This document shows positions 49,697-59,607 of a DNA stretch of 64,000 nt, piece after piece. Every line of letters starts with the position of its first letter. Positions within the stretch are counted from its first letter, which is position 1. This DNA comes from Aurantiochytrium sp. KH105. Lineage: Eukaryota; Sar; Bigyra; Thraustochytrida; Thraustochytriidae. Location of the stretch: positions 1-64,000 of the forward strand of contig BGKB01000233.1 of NCBI GenBank assembly GCA_003116975.1. The letters run 5' to 3'. The notes beneath the pieces are model-generated. The model was not told the DNA's origin. It worked only from the letters and a program-made list of their open reading frames with translations, and did no database searches. The position numbers and the translations under genes were made by a program.

Positions 49697-51235
49697 ATGT
49701 CTTCAAAGACGCCAAGCCTCGCGCGCGCGCTCGAAGAGTATCAAGAGTCCGAGGCGCTGCGCATTGCGGGGCTCGACGCCGATGGCGCGACAGCCGCCGA
49801 GGCCAGCAACCGCGCGAGCGGTCCCAGCGCTGGTCCGAGAAGCGCACATCGTGCGGACGTAGAGCCGCGGTCGACGCAGACGACGACATACGCTCCAAGA
49901 CCTGCCGGCGGCGAAAGGCTTCGCGCTGTCGAAGATGAGGCCGACCTCGAGACCCTCGTCGCCAATGGCATGCGAGGCGACACCGACACACACGAGGAGA
50001 GCCCGGAAATGGTACTCGAGCAGCTTGGAGCGCGCAACGTGCTCGTAGACCAGTTTTCCAGCGCGCTTCGCCGCCCAGAAGACGATGAGGCAAACAACTG
50101 GCACGAGGAAGGTGCCACCGACAACCTTTTGCCTCGGTTTTGGCTTCGCAAGGGCTTGCCTCTCCGGCGAACGCAGCAGCCAAAACAAGAGCAGGAGAAG
50201 GATGGCAAGACGCAGCGACAAGCGAAATCTTCCCCAGCATCGTCGCGAGGTGTGGTTGTCGTCGAGGATGATGACGACGAGGAGGAGGAACCTGCGGACC
50301 TCGGCGATGGCTTTCGCGATCTGCCAGCCGACATTGTTTTGCGGATTCTTTACTTTCTCGATGAGGATGCCTTGGATTTGATGCGCGTATGCAATCCGGC
50401 ATGGGAGGAAGAGCTTCGTGCCGAGGCGCTCTGGCGGCAATTCTGCGAACGCATTTTTGTCCCGCCAGCATTCCGACCCGTGCGCACCGTCGAGACGAGC
50501 AATGGCGCCATCGTCCCGGCCAAATTCATGTCTTGGGAAAAGGTACGGCGATTACGCCCGCGAGTGCGTCCCGAGACTGGCGTATACATTCTCAAGTCGA
50601 CTTACATTCGCACGGCCGGTCCTCGCACGCTGTGGTCACCCGAGGACTACAAGGCCGTCTTGGAGATGCGTCATTACCGATATCTGCTCTTCAAGCCAGA
50701 TGGCCAGGTGCTGTACGCTTCGACGCCCTTCGCCCCAGCTAAAATGCGCCCAAAGTTTAAGCAAAAGCTTTTCGAGGACTGGGTCACCGACGGCGTGGCG
50801 CGGCAAGTCGTCGAGATGGAAGAAGATGGTGAAAATGAGGGCGAGGGCCAAGCAGAGGGCAAGACGGAGTCCGGCGTCAAAACTCCCGCAGCGCCAAACA
50901 AGCCTGTGGAGAAGATGACAAGGCGCAAGCGTGCCGAGCTTTTGCGCTTGCAGCGTCAAAAGCTTGACACGACCCGAGGAGACGTTATTCATACGGGACT
51001 TTACACTGTTTCCAACGGGGTGGTTTCTGTTGTCATCAATCTTGTCAGGTACACGGTAACCTTTGATCTCAAGCTCCACCCTCGGGGCGGCTCACACGAC
51101 ATCTTGCAGACAGTCAAGCACCAATCCGTATACCACAAGGAGGGCGAGCGCATTGTCGACTATAAGCTCAGTGGGAGCGTGCTAGAGCGTCTGTGGAACT
51201 ACTACGCCTTTTCTGATCCCTCGGATCCGAGCTAG
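49697..51235 (+). CDS. FBXO9: F-box only protein 9 homologue
   Basis: A 512-residue substrate receptor for an SCF (SKP1-CUL1) ubiquitin ligase. The N-terminal half is charged and low complexity. The F-box is FRDLPADIVLRILYFLDED with a following LMRVCNPAWEEELRAEALW. The FBXO9/Hrt3/Pof7 domain starts RVRPETGVYILKSTYIRTAG and continues YRYLLFKPDGQVLYASTPF, as in animal FBXO9. The C-terminal beta-rich part ends LERLWNYYAFSDPSD. A loop near residue 385-420 (Glu/Lys-rich) is extra. In animals FBXO9 targets TELO2/TTI1; targets here are unknown. No TPR region is evident at the N-terminus. Confidence 0.87.
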   Translation: MSSKTPSLARALEEYQESEALRIAGLDADGATAAEASNRASGPSAGPRSAHRADVEPRSTQTTTYAPRPAGGERLRAVEDEADLETLVANGMRGDTDTHEESPEMVLEQLGARNVLVDQFSSALRRPEDDEANNWHEEGATDNLLPRFWLRKGLPLRRTQQPKQEQEKDGKTQRQAKSSPASSRGVVVVEDDDDEEEEPADLGDGFRDLPADIVLRILYFLDEDALDLMRVCNPAWEEELRAEALWRQFCERIFVPPAFRPVRTVETSNGAIVPAKFMSWEKVRRLRPRVRPETGVYILKSTYIRTAGPRTLWSPEDYKAVLEMRHYRYLLFKPDGQVLYASTPFAPAKMRPKFKQKLFEDWVTDGVARQVVEMEEDGENEGEGQAEGKTESGVKTPAAPNKPVEKMTRRKRAELLRLQRQKLDTTRGDVIHTGLYTVSNGVVSVVINLVRYTVTFDLKLHPRGGSHDILQTVKHQSVYHKEGERIVDYKLSGSVLERLWNYYAFSDPSDPS

Positions 51236-51796
51236 CGTTTATCCCAGGTTAGTTTTCTGGGGGAGGGAGAAGCTGAACGGGTTTACCTAAGAAAGAGTAA
51301 GAGTTGCGAAGCGAGCACGCTTTCTTCTTCTTCTTCTTTTTCTTCTTTTTTTTGTCACAATAATTTTACAAATGACGTAGTATACATGTTGTCCTTTGCA
51401 ACAGGGCAATGTTGCGCGGAAGCATGCTGTTGGTGCCACGAGGTGCGATTCCGTGCTTTGAAAGTGAAACATATGTCCCAAAACATCGCCAATTCAATGT
51501 AATAAGAGGAGGCGAGGCGTGCGTTGATCGCACGAAGTCGCTCCGGACTCGCTTGGGGGAAATCAGGAGGAGCGGCAGTATGAGCCCTCTGTAAAGGTAA
51601 GTGACTAGTAGTTTCATATCATACTGGCGAGGGGACAGGAGGGAGGGAGAGGATCGAGCATGTAGAACGAATAAACGAAGAGAAGAGAAGACCCGCCACG
51701 CGCGGCGGCGCGGGAGGCGCGTGGAGGTCGGCAGTCTGTCGATGCGCGGCGCGGGGGCTGCTGGGCGGACGCGCGTGTGCGACAGGGCGACCGACC
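51236..51796. other. Intergenic region between FBXO9 and the RCC1-RasGAP gene
   Basis: A T-rich run near 51320-51355 (3' flank of FBXO9), then GC-rich 5' flank. No gene. Confidence 0.4.
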
Positions 51797-54700
51797 ATGT
51801 CGAGCGCCACGTGGCTTGACGCGCACGATGTGCCCAGCTGCGCTGCGGCGGGCATGTACCATACCGTGGCGTTGACCGAAAATACTAGCGTTGTTGCCTT
51901 TGGCAGCAACCTCAAGGGCCAGCTGGGCGTGGGCAAGGGCAAGGGCAAAGCCATGCATGAAACAGCAGTCTTTGTCCGGGACCCACGTGTGGTGGACTCG
52001 CAAACAACGAGCTGGAAAACCGCACCAATCCAAATTGCGTGCGGTGCCTTGCACACGGCCCTCTTGCTCGCCAACGGAGAGCTCTTTGTTTGGGGCCTTG
52101 CCGACGGCGGACGACTCGGCATCGACCCAGAGAGAGTAGCCACGCTGTCGAGCTCGCCAGCCGCCTCAGCAATTCTCCACGAGCCAACGCGAGTGCCAAG
52201 ATTTGCAGGACACTTGAGCATTACCCACATTGCGTGCGGAACCGACCACACCCTCTGCGTCGATCGCGACGGCGACGTTTGGACCTGGGGCATTGGGAGC
52301 TATGGCAATTTGGGCCACGGCGGCAACAAGAATGAGCCAGAGCCACGGCCCGTGGAGGCGCTCCGAGGCAAGGTCACACGAATGCTTGCGGGAGGCGCCA
52401 AGCACTCGGCTTGCGTCACCACCAAGGGCGAGGTATACACGTGGGGACACGGGGACAAAGGCCGTCTCGGCAATGGAGTTCAGCGAGGCACGAGCATTCC
52501 TGAGCTTGTCGAGGCTCTGCAGCACGAATTCTGCGTCTTTGTCGAGTGTGGAGAGGCGAACACTGCAGCCATATCCGATGGAGGGGCTCTTTGGACTTGG
52601 GGCGCTGGCAGCTATGGGCGTCTGGGCAACGGCGGAGAATCCGACGCATTCCTTCCCACCAAGGTTGAGGGGCTGATCGGACAAGAGGTGATCATGGTGT
52701 CTCTTGGTGTTTTTCACTCACTCGCTGTGACGCGAAATGGAACTCTTTGGGCCTGGGGCGGAGGGCAATACGGAAAGCTTGGCTTGGAAACTAGCGCAAA
52801 TGTACTTTCTCCGCGAGCGCTTTCCAGCACCAGCTTTCATAATGACGCCGTAATTCAAGCGTTTGCCGGCGTTTCGCACAGTCTCGCGATTTGCAGCAGT
52901 GGATCCATGTATACGTGGGGAGACCCAACGCAGGGCAAGTTGGGCCGAAAGGTACAGCAAACACCTGGAGCCGCGACGCAACCTCTGAGTAGGTTATACA
53001 GCGCGCCAGAGCCCATCACTCTGCAAGGCGACGTGCAGGGTTTACGTATTACTCCAGCAAGAACGGGTATGACCTTGCCCGCGCGAGGTCCTGGTGCTTT
53101 GGGGAACGAGTACACGAATGCATACAGTGGTGCGAAGAGGCAGAGCCGCATCGTGCCTCAAGACGCTAGAGGTACAAATCGTCATGGTTTCGCGAGCGGC
53201 ATGGCCGTGGTCCCAATGCAGCGAACCCTTGACGTCAGCAGCAATGCGGTCCGTCTCATTGCTGCAGGATCGAAACACTCTCTTGTTCTCACATTTAATG
53301 GCGCTGTCTTTGCCTGGGGAGGCAATGAATTTGGTCAAGTGGGTGACGGTTCTCGTGAAGACGTGCGGGTGCCGGTGCGCGTCACATTTGGCAAGTCGTC
53401 CACCCAACGGGTCGTTCACGTTGCTGCGGGCGCTAACCACAGTCTTTGCTGTTTAAATCAGGGCGACACGTACGCCTGGGGACGCGGCAATGAGGCTCAA
53501 ATAGGGACAGGGTCGACGATCACTGAGACGGTGCCGATTTTGGTACAAGCCTTGCAGGGGCATCGCGTGGTCAAGGTGTTTGGTGGGGAGAGTCACAGCG
53601 CTGGGCTTTCCGAGGATGGTGCTTTATTCACATGGGGCGACCCTGACCAAGGTAAATTGGGTCAAGGACGTATGCTGAGTGAGGCGGACCCAAGCTTTGA
53701 TGCTCTGGCGCTGCCGCGCGTCGTTCAAGGTCATTTGGCTTCAGTCAAGGTCGTTGATGCGTCACTTGGCACGAGTCACTCTGCGTGCATTGATAGCGCT
53801 GGCAAGGTCTATACTTGGGGTTCAGGATGGCAGGGCAAGCTTGGGTTGGGGACCACAGAGAATCAGTACACGCCGCAGCGCGTTCTCGCGCTCCAATTTC
53901 TCTCCATGCGGTCCGTCTCGTGCGGCGCGTATCACACTCTGTTCGTCACTGGTGATGGCGATCTTTATGCGTGCGGACGCGGCGATGCGCGTCTTGGTCT
54001 TGGGGAAACGACCGACAAGCTTGTTCCAGAACTCAATGCGACGCTGCGCGCAGCAGGCGCAACGGTTGCGCGCGCCTGCGCGGCAGAAGAACACTCGCTT
54101 GCAGTGACTGTAGATGGTCGTGTGTGGACGTGGGGCAAGAACGCCTACGCCAAGCTTGGCCTGGGTCATCGTCTTGGCGGCGCGGTGGCGCGCGAGCAGG
54201 TCGAATCCATGCCACGCGTCATTGATTCGAGCGTGCTCAGTCTCAACAATGAGCGGTACGAAAATCGCGACGATATTCGCATGGTCGCTGCCTTTGCCAA
54301 TCATAGTCTAGCACTGGCACAAGACAGTCGGGTTTATGCATGGGGATCGAATGGAAACGGGCGTCTTGGGCTTGAGCACGATGGCGCAGCGCGCTTGGGA
54401 AGGGTTGTCGAGACGCCTACGTCCGTGCCTCACTTTCAGCAAAGGCTCCAGGACCAGCCTGGGACGATGTCTGCCCAGCGCGCCCACGGAGACACGATCC
54501 CTAGTACGGCTGCGCGAGACTCGATCATGGGTGAAACCTTGTCGACGACTTTGGCGGCCCACAGCGAGGCAAAGCACGCAGCCTGGGGCCCTGACGCGGG
54601 TGGGTCTCTGGCCGCCTCCTTGGGCGTACTTGGGGCCACGGCAGCGGCTTCGACCACATCAAAGCACCTTGGCAACGATGCGGCGGCGCTTGAAGCCCAC

Positions 54701-57700
54701 ATCCGGGACTACATGGAGAACGGCAAAGTGCCTCCGCTTTACGTTGTGCAGCTGTTTCTCAAGGCTGAACCCCAGGAACGCCAAGCACAATCCATTCTCT
54801 TTGACAGCAAAGAAAAGGACGAAGCGGAAGATGCTCTCTACCGCTGTTTGATTGACCTCGTCCTCGCTGAGCGCGACGTGCAGCAGCTTGATTATACGAT
54901 TGGGCTGACGGTGACGACGACAATTCGCCAATACGATGTTCCCGGGACCTTGGGCGGCGCTGGAGCCGTCGACGGTGGCTTTGAAAGTGGGGGTCTATTT
55001 GCTCATGCGCGGACGAGTGGAGATTGGAACAAGGGAAGCGGTTCTGTAAACTCTGGGCGAGCTCGTACGCGAGGCGGGGCCAAATATGCATCAACACTGA
55101 CGCGCGAAATCGGGGGCCGCATTCCCTCCTATGAGAAGATCTTTGTTCTGCTTCTCGCAAATCCACGTTATATGATCAACATGTACGAGATTTACGTGTT
55201 GCGACAGCAGGCTCAAATGAACGAGCAAAGTGCTGAGACAGCTGCGGCAGGAGCGCGAGGTCAAGAAGCGTCCGAGGCGGAAAGCGTGGCTTTTGCGGTT
55301 TTGCCGGCAGGCCCAAGTTGGCGAGAACTTTATTTTGAGCTCGTGGAAAGTGTGTACGCCTTTGGAGACGCGCACTGCAACCATTTGCTCATGGTGTTGG
55401 CGAGGTCTGTGCTTCGCCGAGAGCTCGAAGCCTTTTCGAGCACAGAGACTTTTCCTCGATCTGTGGCAGACGACTCGTATGCTGCTGCGGACCATGTGCA
55501 CGAAGATCATGCGCGGCACGCCTTTTTCCATCATCAGATGCACAGCGAGGACAAGGATATGCGGCGCTCGTTGCGCTCATTTCTTGATGAGAACAGAGGG
55601 CAGTGCAGCTCTTTTCAGGAACTTGCGACGCGCTTCTTTTCTCAGGACGCAGTGACAACGTGGCTGCGCGAGAGCTTTGCGTCCACCATTACGGACCTAC
55701 ACCGTGGCCACCAGTCACGCACAGCCTCGGGCGAGGAGCTTCGGCTGAGCTTGGATCCGATCCGGATCTACAATGAGCTGCACGGTGACCCTGACGCTTC
55801 GTTGTCCATGAATCCTGCCCGGGCCGCACAGGTTCGCGAGGAGTACGCGAATTACCCTGACGTGCGGCTGGAGCTGGACACTCGAATCGGGTTGTTGAAA
55901 GAGGTAACGCTTATTTTCTTGAATCAGATCTCCAAGGCAGTCTCGGGCATCCCGAACGATGTGAAACTGTTTTGCAGGTTGTACCACGACGAATTACAGC
56001 GACACTTTGAGTACGACACAGAAGCGGCTCCGATTCGGTACGATCAGGCCGTGGCTAAATTTCTCGTGGATCATTTGCTCCGCCCTGCGTTTCTCTCGCC
56101 GAAACAGAGACATTTGTTACCACGGCATTTTGACACAATCACGCCGCAGCAGCACCAGAACATGGTGCAAGTGGTCAAGCTCTTGCAGGCCATCGTCTTG
56201 GGGCGCCCGTATCGCAAGGAGCGTCTTGAGCCCCTCAATGTTGCCATTCGCCAGCACCACGCACAGGTGCAGACGATGGTCAATGATTTGCTCAATGCTC
56301 CGAGCAACCTGGAGGATGCACTGTACACGGATTTGATCATGGAATACTTGCGGCCGCGAGGAGACTCCCTACGACTGCAGGCGTCCATGCGAAGCCTTCG
56401 TTTTGTGCGTTTTGCCTTGCACCACCCGTCCTCTCGACTCATTTGTTCCGAGGAAGACCCGCTCGCTCGCGTGGTTTCTGATCCAGGAGGTATTTTGTCG
56501 GACACTACGGACAGGATTGGCGCCGAAAATTTTGCACGAGAGGTGGTTTTGTCAAAGGACGACGAAAATTTCAAGGTCAATGTCGCCGTGGAAATGCGTT
56601 TCCTCGAGCTCGATCCCGATGCTGCAATGGAGGCCCGGCTTCGCTTCGATGATGCAGAAGAGGAAATGGCCCCTCAGGGTTTTCGCCTTCGCGCTGGGCT
56701 CCGGCTGGACCCTCTTTCGATGGTTCCCGTGCCTTCCTGGATGCTCGACCGTGCGATGAAGTCAGCCGAGGCGCTCGAAGACCTTGATTTGGGGCAGTCG
56801 ACGTCGGAGGTGGAAAAGGTGAAACGCGAGTTGGTGGATCTTCCAGAGTTGCCGCCAACGGGAGACTGGAGCGCATTTCGCGAGGGCCTCGAGGCGCGAT
56901 TGGAAGAGGAGGTCAAGAGATTCGAGTTTGTGCGCGCCGCCGAAATGCATCGCGTCATTCTGCGTCTGACGGAGCTCGAAGGCGCACATGGGCCAGAAGC
57001 TCATGAGAACTTGCTCCGGCAGCTTTTGAGCTCGCTTCTGCAGAGACGCAAGGCGGCCTTTCGGCTGCACCACCAGCACGCCGAGGCGCGGTTTTTAGAA
57101 AAGCGCGCAGAGGCTCGTTTGGCCGAGATTGCGGTGCAGCGGTCAGCGCTCGAAGATTACATGCGCTCGCTGCGGCTTCGCGTCGTTTCGACAGGACCGG
57201 GAGGCGATTCGACGGCTTCGTTTACAGCGAGCTTTCAGAGCCGGCGTGGCAGGGAAAACGAGTATGGTAATGATATGTCCCCGCGCCGTCGTGGTTCGTC
57301 CGGATTCAAACGCTCGAGTCAGGGGAGTAAACTCCAATCGCTCCTCGCCACCGAAAATGTTGGCATTGGGGCGTATAATAAATACACTTTGACCAAGCTG
57401 GTCGAGTCGGGCGTTGTCACACAGGTTGGTGGAAGTGACGGCGGCGGCGGCGGCGGCGGCGGCAGCAGGAGCAGTGGCAGCAGCAACAGCAATAGAGCCA
57501 ATGGCTCTCTTTCAGGTCACTCGAATGGAAATATGGCCAAGGGAAATGGGCATCAGGGTATCAGAAAGGAAACGCTGGCGCAGGGCCGAGGTGCCGAGGT
57601 TTTTGCGAGGTCGAGAGCATCGGTGAAGCTATTGTTCTTTTCGAAAAACACTGGCGAATTTTTGGTATTTGTAGTTTTGCGTCCCGGGACGCTTTTGGAC

Positions 57701-57853
57701 AGTTTCGAGATCAGCATCCCGCAACTCATGGAGATGGAGCGAACTTTGCGACAGACCTTTCGTCCGAGCGCAAAGCTGCCAATCGAATTTTCGGTCTCCC
57801 GGGTCAAAACTCTCCTCGAAGAAATTGCCATGAAGATGATTATGCTCCGGTGA
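51797..57853 (+). CDS. Double RCC1 propeller fused to an IQGAP-type RasGAP domain
   Basis: A 2,018-residue single-exon protein. Fourteen RCC1 repeats are readable. Seven span residues about 17-390 (for example VDRDGDVWTWGIGSYGNLGH) and seven more about 485-870 (VTVDGRVWTWGKNAYAKLG). That is two complete seven-bladed propellers joined by a Ser/Gly/Pro-poor linker. A RasGAP region follows from about 1,100 (NPRYMINMYEIYVL; DPIRIYNELHG near 1,320). The core includes GIPNDVKLFCRLYHDEL and FLVDHLLRPAFLSPK, the latter matching the FLxxxxxPA signature of RasGAPs, especially IQGAP. A coiled-coil and Gly-rich region precedes a C-terminal block (SVKLLFFSKNTGEFLVFV) like the RasGAP C-terminal domain. Whether an arginine finger is present cannot be judged. 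It is convergent with SFT2, with about 160 bp between the stops. Confidence 0.82.
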   Translation: MSSATWLDAHDVPSCAAAGMYHTVALTENTSVVAFGSNLKGQLGVGKGKGKAMHETAVFVRDPRVVDSQTTSWKTAPIQIACGALHTALLLANGELFVWGLADGGRLGIDPERVATLSSSPAASAILHEPTRVPRFAGHLSITHIACGTDHTLCVDRDGDVWTWGIGSYGNLGHGGNKNEPEPRPVEALRGKVTRMLAGGAKHSACVTTKGEVYTWGHGDKGRLGNGVQRGTSIPELVEALQHEFCVFVECGEANTAAISDGGALWTWGAGSYGRLGNGGESDAFLPTKVEGLIGQEVIMVSLGVFHSLAVTRNGTLWAWGGGQYGKLGLETSANVLSPRALSSTSFHNDAVIQAFAGVSHSLAICSSGSMYTWGDPTQGKLGRKVQQTPGAATQPLSRLYSAPEPITLQGDVQGLRITPARTGMTLPARGPGALGNEYTNAYSGAKRQSRIVPQDARGTNRHGFASGMAVVPMQRTLDVSSNAVRLIAAGSKHSLVLTFNGAVFAWGGNEFGQVGDGSREDVRVPVRVTFGKSSTQRVVHVAAGANHSLCCLNQGDTYAWGRGNEAQIGTGSTITETVPILVQALQGHRVVKVFGGESHSAGLSEDGALFTWGDPDQGKLGQGRMLSEADPSFDALALPRVVQGHLASVKVVDASLGTSHSACIDSAGKVYTWGSGWQGKLGLGTTENQYTPQRVLALQFLSMRSVSCGAYHTLFVTGDGDLYACGRGDARLGLGETTDKLVPELNATLRAAGATVARACAAEEHSLAVTVDGRVWTWGKNAYAKLGLGHRLGGAVAREQVESMPRVIDSSVLSLNNERYENRDDIRMVAAFANHSLALAQDSRVYAWGSNGNGRLGLEHDGAARLGRVVETPTSVPHFQQRLQDQPGTMSAQRAHGDTIPSTAARDSIMGETLSTTLAAHSEAKHAAWGPDAGGSLAASLGVLGATAAASTTSKHLGNDAAALEAHIRDYMENGKVPPLYVVQLFLKAEPQERQAQSILFDSKEKDEAEDALYRCLIDLVLAERDVQQLDYTIGLTVTTTIRQYDVPGTLGGAGAVDGGFESGGLFAHARTSGDWNKGSGSVNSGRARTRGGAKYASTLTREIGGRIPSYEKIFVLLLANPRYMINMYEIYVLRQQAQMNEQSAETAAAGARGQEASEAESVAFAVLPAGPSWRELYFELVESVYAFGDAHCNHLLMVLARSVLRRELEAFSSTETFPRSVADDSYAAADHVHEDHARHAFFHHQMHSEDKDMRRSLRSFLDENRGQCSSFQELATRFFSQDAVTTWLRESFASTITDLHRGHQSRTASGEELRLSLDPIRIYNELHGDPDASLSMNPARAAQVREEYANYPDVRLELDTRIGLLKEVTLIFLNQISKAVSGIPNDVKLFCRLYHDELQRHFEYDTEAAPIRYDQAVAKFLVDHLLRPAFLSPKQRHLLPRHFDTITPQQHQNMVQVVKLLQAIVLGRPYRKERLEPLNVAIRQHHAQVQTMVNDLLNAPSNLEDALYTDLIMEYLRPRGDSLRLQASMRSLRFVRFALHHPSSRLICSEEDPLARVVSDPGGILSDTTDRIGAENFAREVVLSKDDENFKVNVAVEMRFLELDPDAAMEARLRFDDAEEEMAPQGFRLRAGLRLDPLSMVPVPSWMLDRAMKSAEALEDLDLGQSTSEVEKVKRELVDLPELPPTGDWSAFREGLEARLEEEVKRFEFVRAAEMHRVILRLTELEGAHGPEAHENLLRQLLSSLLQRRKAAFRLHHQHAEARFLEKRAEARLAEIAVQRSALEDYMRSLRLRVVSTGPGGDSTASFTASFQSRRGRENEYGNDMSPRRRGSSGFKRSSQGSKLQSLLATENVGIGAYNKYTLTKLVESGVVTQVGGSDGGGGGGGGSRSSGSSNSNRANGSLSGHSNGNMAKGNGHQGIRKETLAQGRGAEVFARSRASVKLLFFSKNTGEFLVFVVLRPGTLLDSFEISIPQLMEMERTLRQTFRPSAKLPIEFSVSRVKTLLEEIAMKMIMLR

Positions 57854-58014
57854 GTGGAGAAAAAAGAAATGAAAGAAAGGCTAACTTTGTCATTTGTATC
57901 ATCATTCAGCTTTCTTATCTCTGCGCTCTCGTGATGTTGCCAATGAAATCCACGCGCCCATGAGACAAGCGAGGGTGCTTTTGGAAAGAGAGGGAGAAAG
58001 ATTGGGCTGAAATT

Positions 58015-58782
58015 CTATGAAAACATACTCTGGAACATGCGAACGATCCCCTTTGCACAGGGCCAGCACACATTGCGGATGACCTGCTTGATGAAGGAGC
58101 CAATGAGTCGGAGCCCGTAGCGCCCGCCAGGAAGATTGCCAAAAGCATAGTAGCCCAGTGCGCAAACCTGGACGACGGAAAAGAACATAACGAATACATA
58201 GGAGCGCATGACGAGACAGGCGTAGAGCGTGCCAAAGATGGAGAGAAAGTAAGCCAGGGTAAAAGGGAGCTGCGGGCCGCTACACACGGACTTTAGCCAT
58301 GCCGACGGTCCCTTGATGAGTGCAAAGGCTGACATGTAGCACACGGAACCCATGGTAAAGGAAAAGGCGAATTTCGCGGGGAAAACGACGATGACGCTCG
58401 TGAAGAAGAAAGCCAGCAAGAAGAAGAACATGCTCAGGGAAAGAAGCAAGACAAATCCACGGAAGCGCTCTGAGCGCGAAAGGGCGTTCCAGGATTCTCC
58501 CTCTCCTGTGGCGGGTTTGTTTTGCTCGAGTGCGTCGACGTCATCGCCGGCCTCAAGGTCGACTGTGGCGAGCGAAGTGCCTGCAAAGATGCTAGAGCGG
58601 CCGACGGAGCGCATGCCCGCCTGCACGGAGTCTCCGAGGGCTGAGAGGTTGCCTGGAAATGCAAAGCCTGCAAAAGGGCTTGGTGCCGTGGCCGTCGACG
58701 GTGTATTTGCGCCCTGTCCATGAAGAGTGGCCGTCGGATCTGCCTCGTAGGCGGCCATGAACTCTCCAAAGGAAGACGACAT
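58015..58782 (-). CDS. SFT2: SFT2-domain vesicle transport protein
   Basis: A 255-residue Golgi membrane protein of the SFT2/SFT2D family, involved in endosome-Golgi retrograde transport. The N-terminal 100 residues are polar and Ser/Ala-rich. Four transmembrane segments follow, in the family order: LSRSERFRGFVLLLSLSMFF, FPAKFAFSFTMGSVCYMSAF with the conserved KGPSAWL loop, FTLAYFLSIFGTLYACLVM, and a fourth ending GYYAFGNLPGG (compare YSLSYIPYAR of animal SFT2). The ATG at 58782 (MSSSFGEF) is preferred; a longer frame exists to 58878. Confidence 0.9.
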   Translation of the reverse strand: MSSSFGEFMAAYEADPTATLHGQGANTPSTATAPSPFAGFAFPGNLSALGDSVQAGMRSVGRSSIFAGTSLATVDLEAGDDVDALEQNKPATGEGESWNALSRSERFRGFVLLLSLSMFFFLLAFFFTSVIVVFPAKFAFSFTMGSVCYMSAFALIKGPSAWLKSVCSGPQLPFTLAYFLSIFGTLYACLVMRSYVFVMFFSVVQVCALGYYAFGNLPGGRYGLRLIGSFIKQVIRNVCWPCAKGIVRMFQSMFS

Positions 58783-59607
58783 CCTTTTAATTTGGTGGGG
58801 AAAAGGGACGAGCGGGTGCTTGAGAAAAACCGCAACGCGAGAAAGGTGCCGGTGAGCTAGGTCGCGCGCGCAATCCAAGACTGTCTTTGTTCTTTTCGCT
58901 CGCTCGGCTCAGGCCCCGAACCGTAGCGGCGCCAGAGGAGCGGAGCTCTCCCTCTACGTGCTTCGCGCCTGGCTGCACGCCTAGCGCCCGGCCGGCCGCG
59001 CGAACGGTGTCTGGGCGCGTCGCGGGCGGCCCGTGCTGAGGCGGACGGCAGCTCCAGGCGAGCACGGCGTGCACGGCAAAGTCCACGTGGGCGAAGAAGA
59101 AGTCGATGCGGCCTCGCGTATCGTGCACGAAACAAGGACGGCGAGGGGCGCCAAAGCAGGTCCCATCTCCGAGGGATGCGCGGGAAAAAGGACCGCTGGC
59201 AGAGCAGAGCAGAGCAGAGCAAAGCAGAGCATAAACGGCGACGAAGGAGTGCGAGCGAGCGAGCGAGCGCGCGAGCGAGCGAGCGTGCGTGCGTGCAGGC
59301 GCGCGTGCGTGCGTACGGGCGCGCGTGCGTGCTTGCGTGCGTAGACGAAGCAAGACCCGCGCGGGTCGTTGGTCGCGGCGCCTGCCAACGAGAGAAGGGA
59401 GAGGGCGGGCTCTCGAGGCTCTCGAGGCAACGAAAGCAACGAAAGCACAGGGCCTTCTGCGAACTGACAGTGAAGGGCTGCGAGCTCAGGAGACCTACGA
59501 CGAGCGCGCTGAGAGCAAAGAGCCGCGGCAACAGAGAAAAGGGAGCGACGGTAAACGTGGCAGGCTCGTTCGTGCGGTGATCTCTCTAGAGACGTGTCAT
59601 CGATATC
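58783..59607. promoter_or_regulatory. Divergent promoter region between SFT2 and the RNF25-like gene
   Basis: Holds a run of gcagagc units at 59199-59230 and (GAGC)n/(GTGC)n tetramer runs near 59250-59340. No gene. Frames through it are compositional. Confidence 0.45.
59199..59343. repeat. gcagagc and (GAGC/GTGC)n microsatellite tract
   Basis: gcagagcagagcagagcagagc and a degenerate continuation at 59199-59230. Separate (gagc)n and (gtgc)n runs at about 59250-59343. Confidence 0.85.

Noticed and set aside
49329-50471. 380-codon minus-strand frame opposite FBXO9
   Set aside because: Arg/Pro/Ala-rich without any domain. It arises from antisense GC bias.
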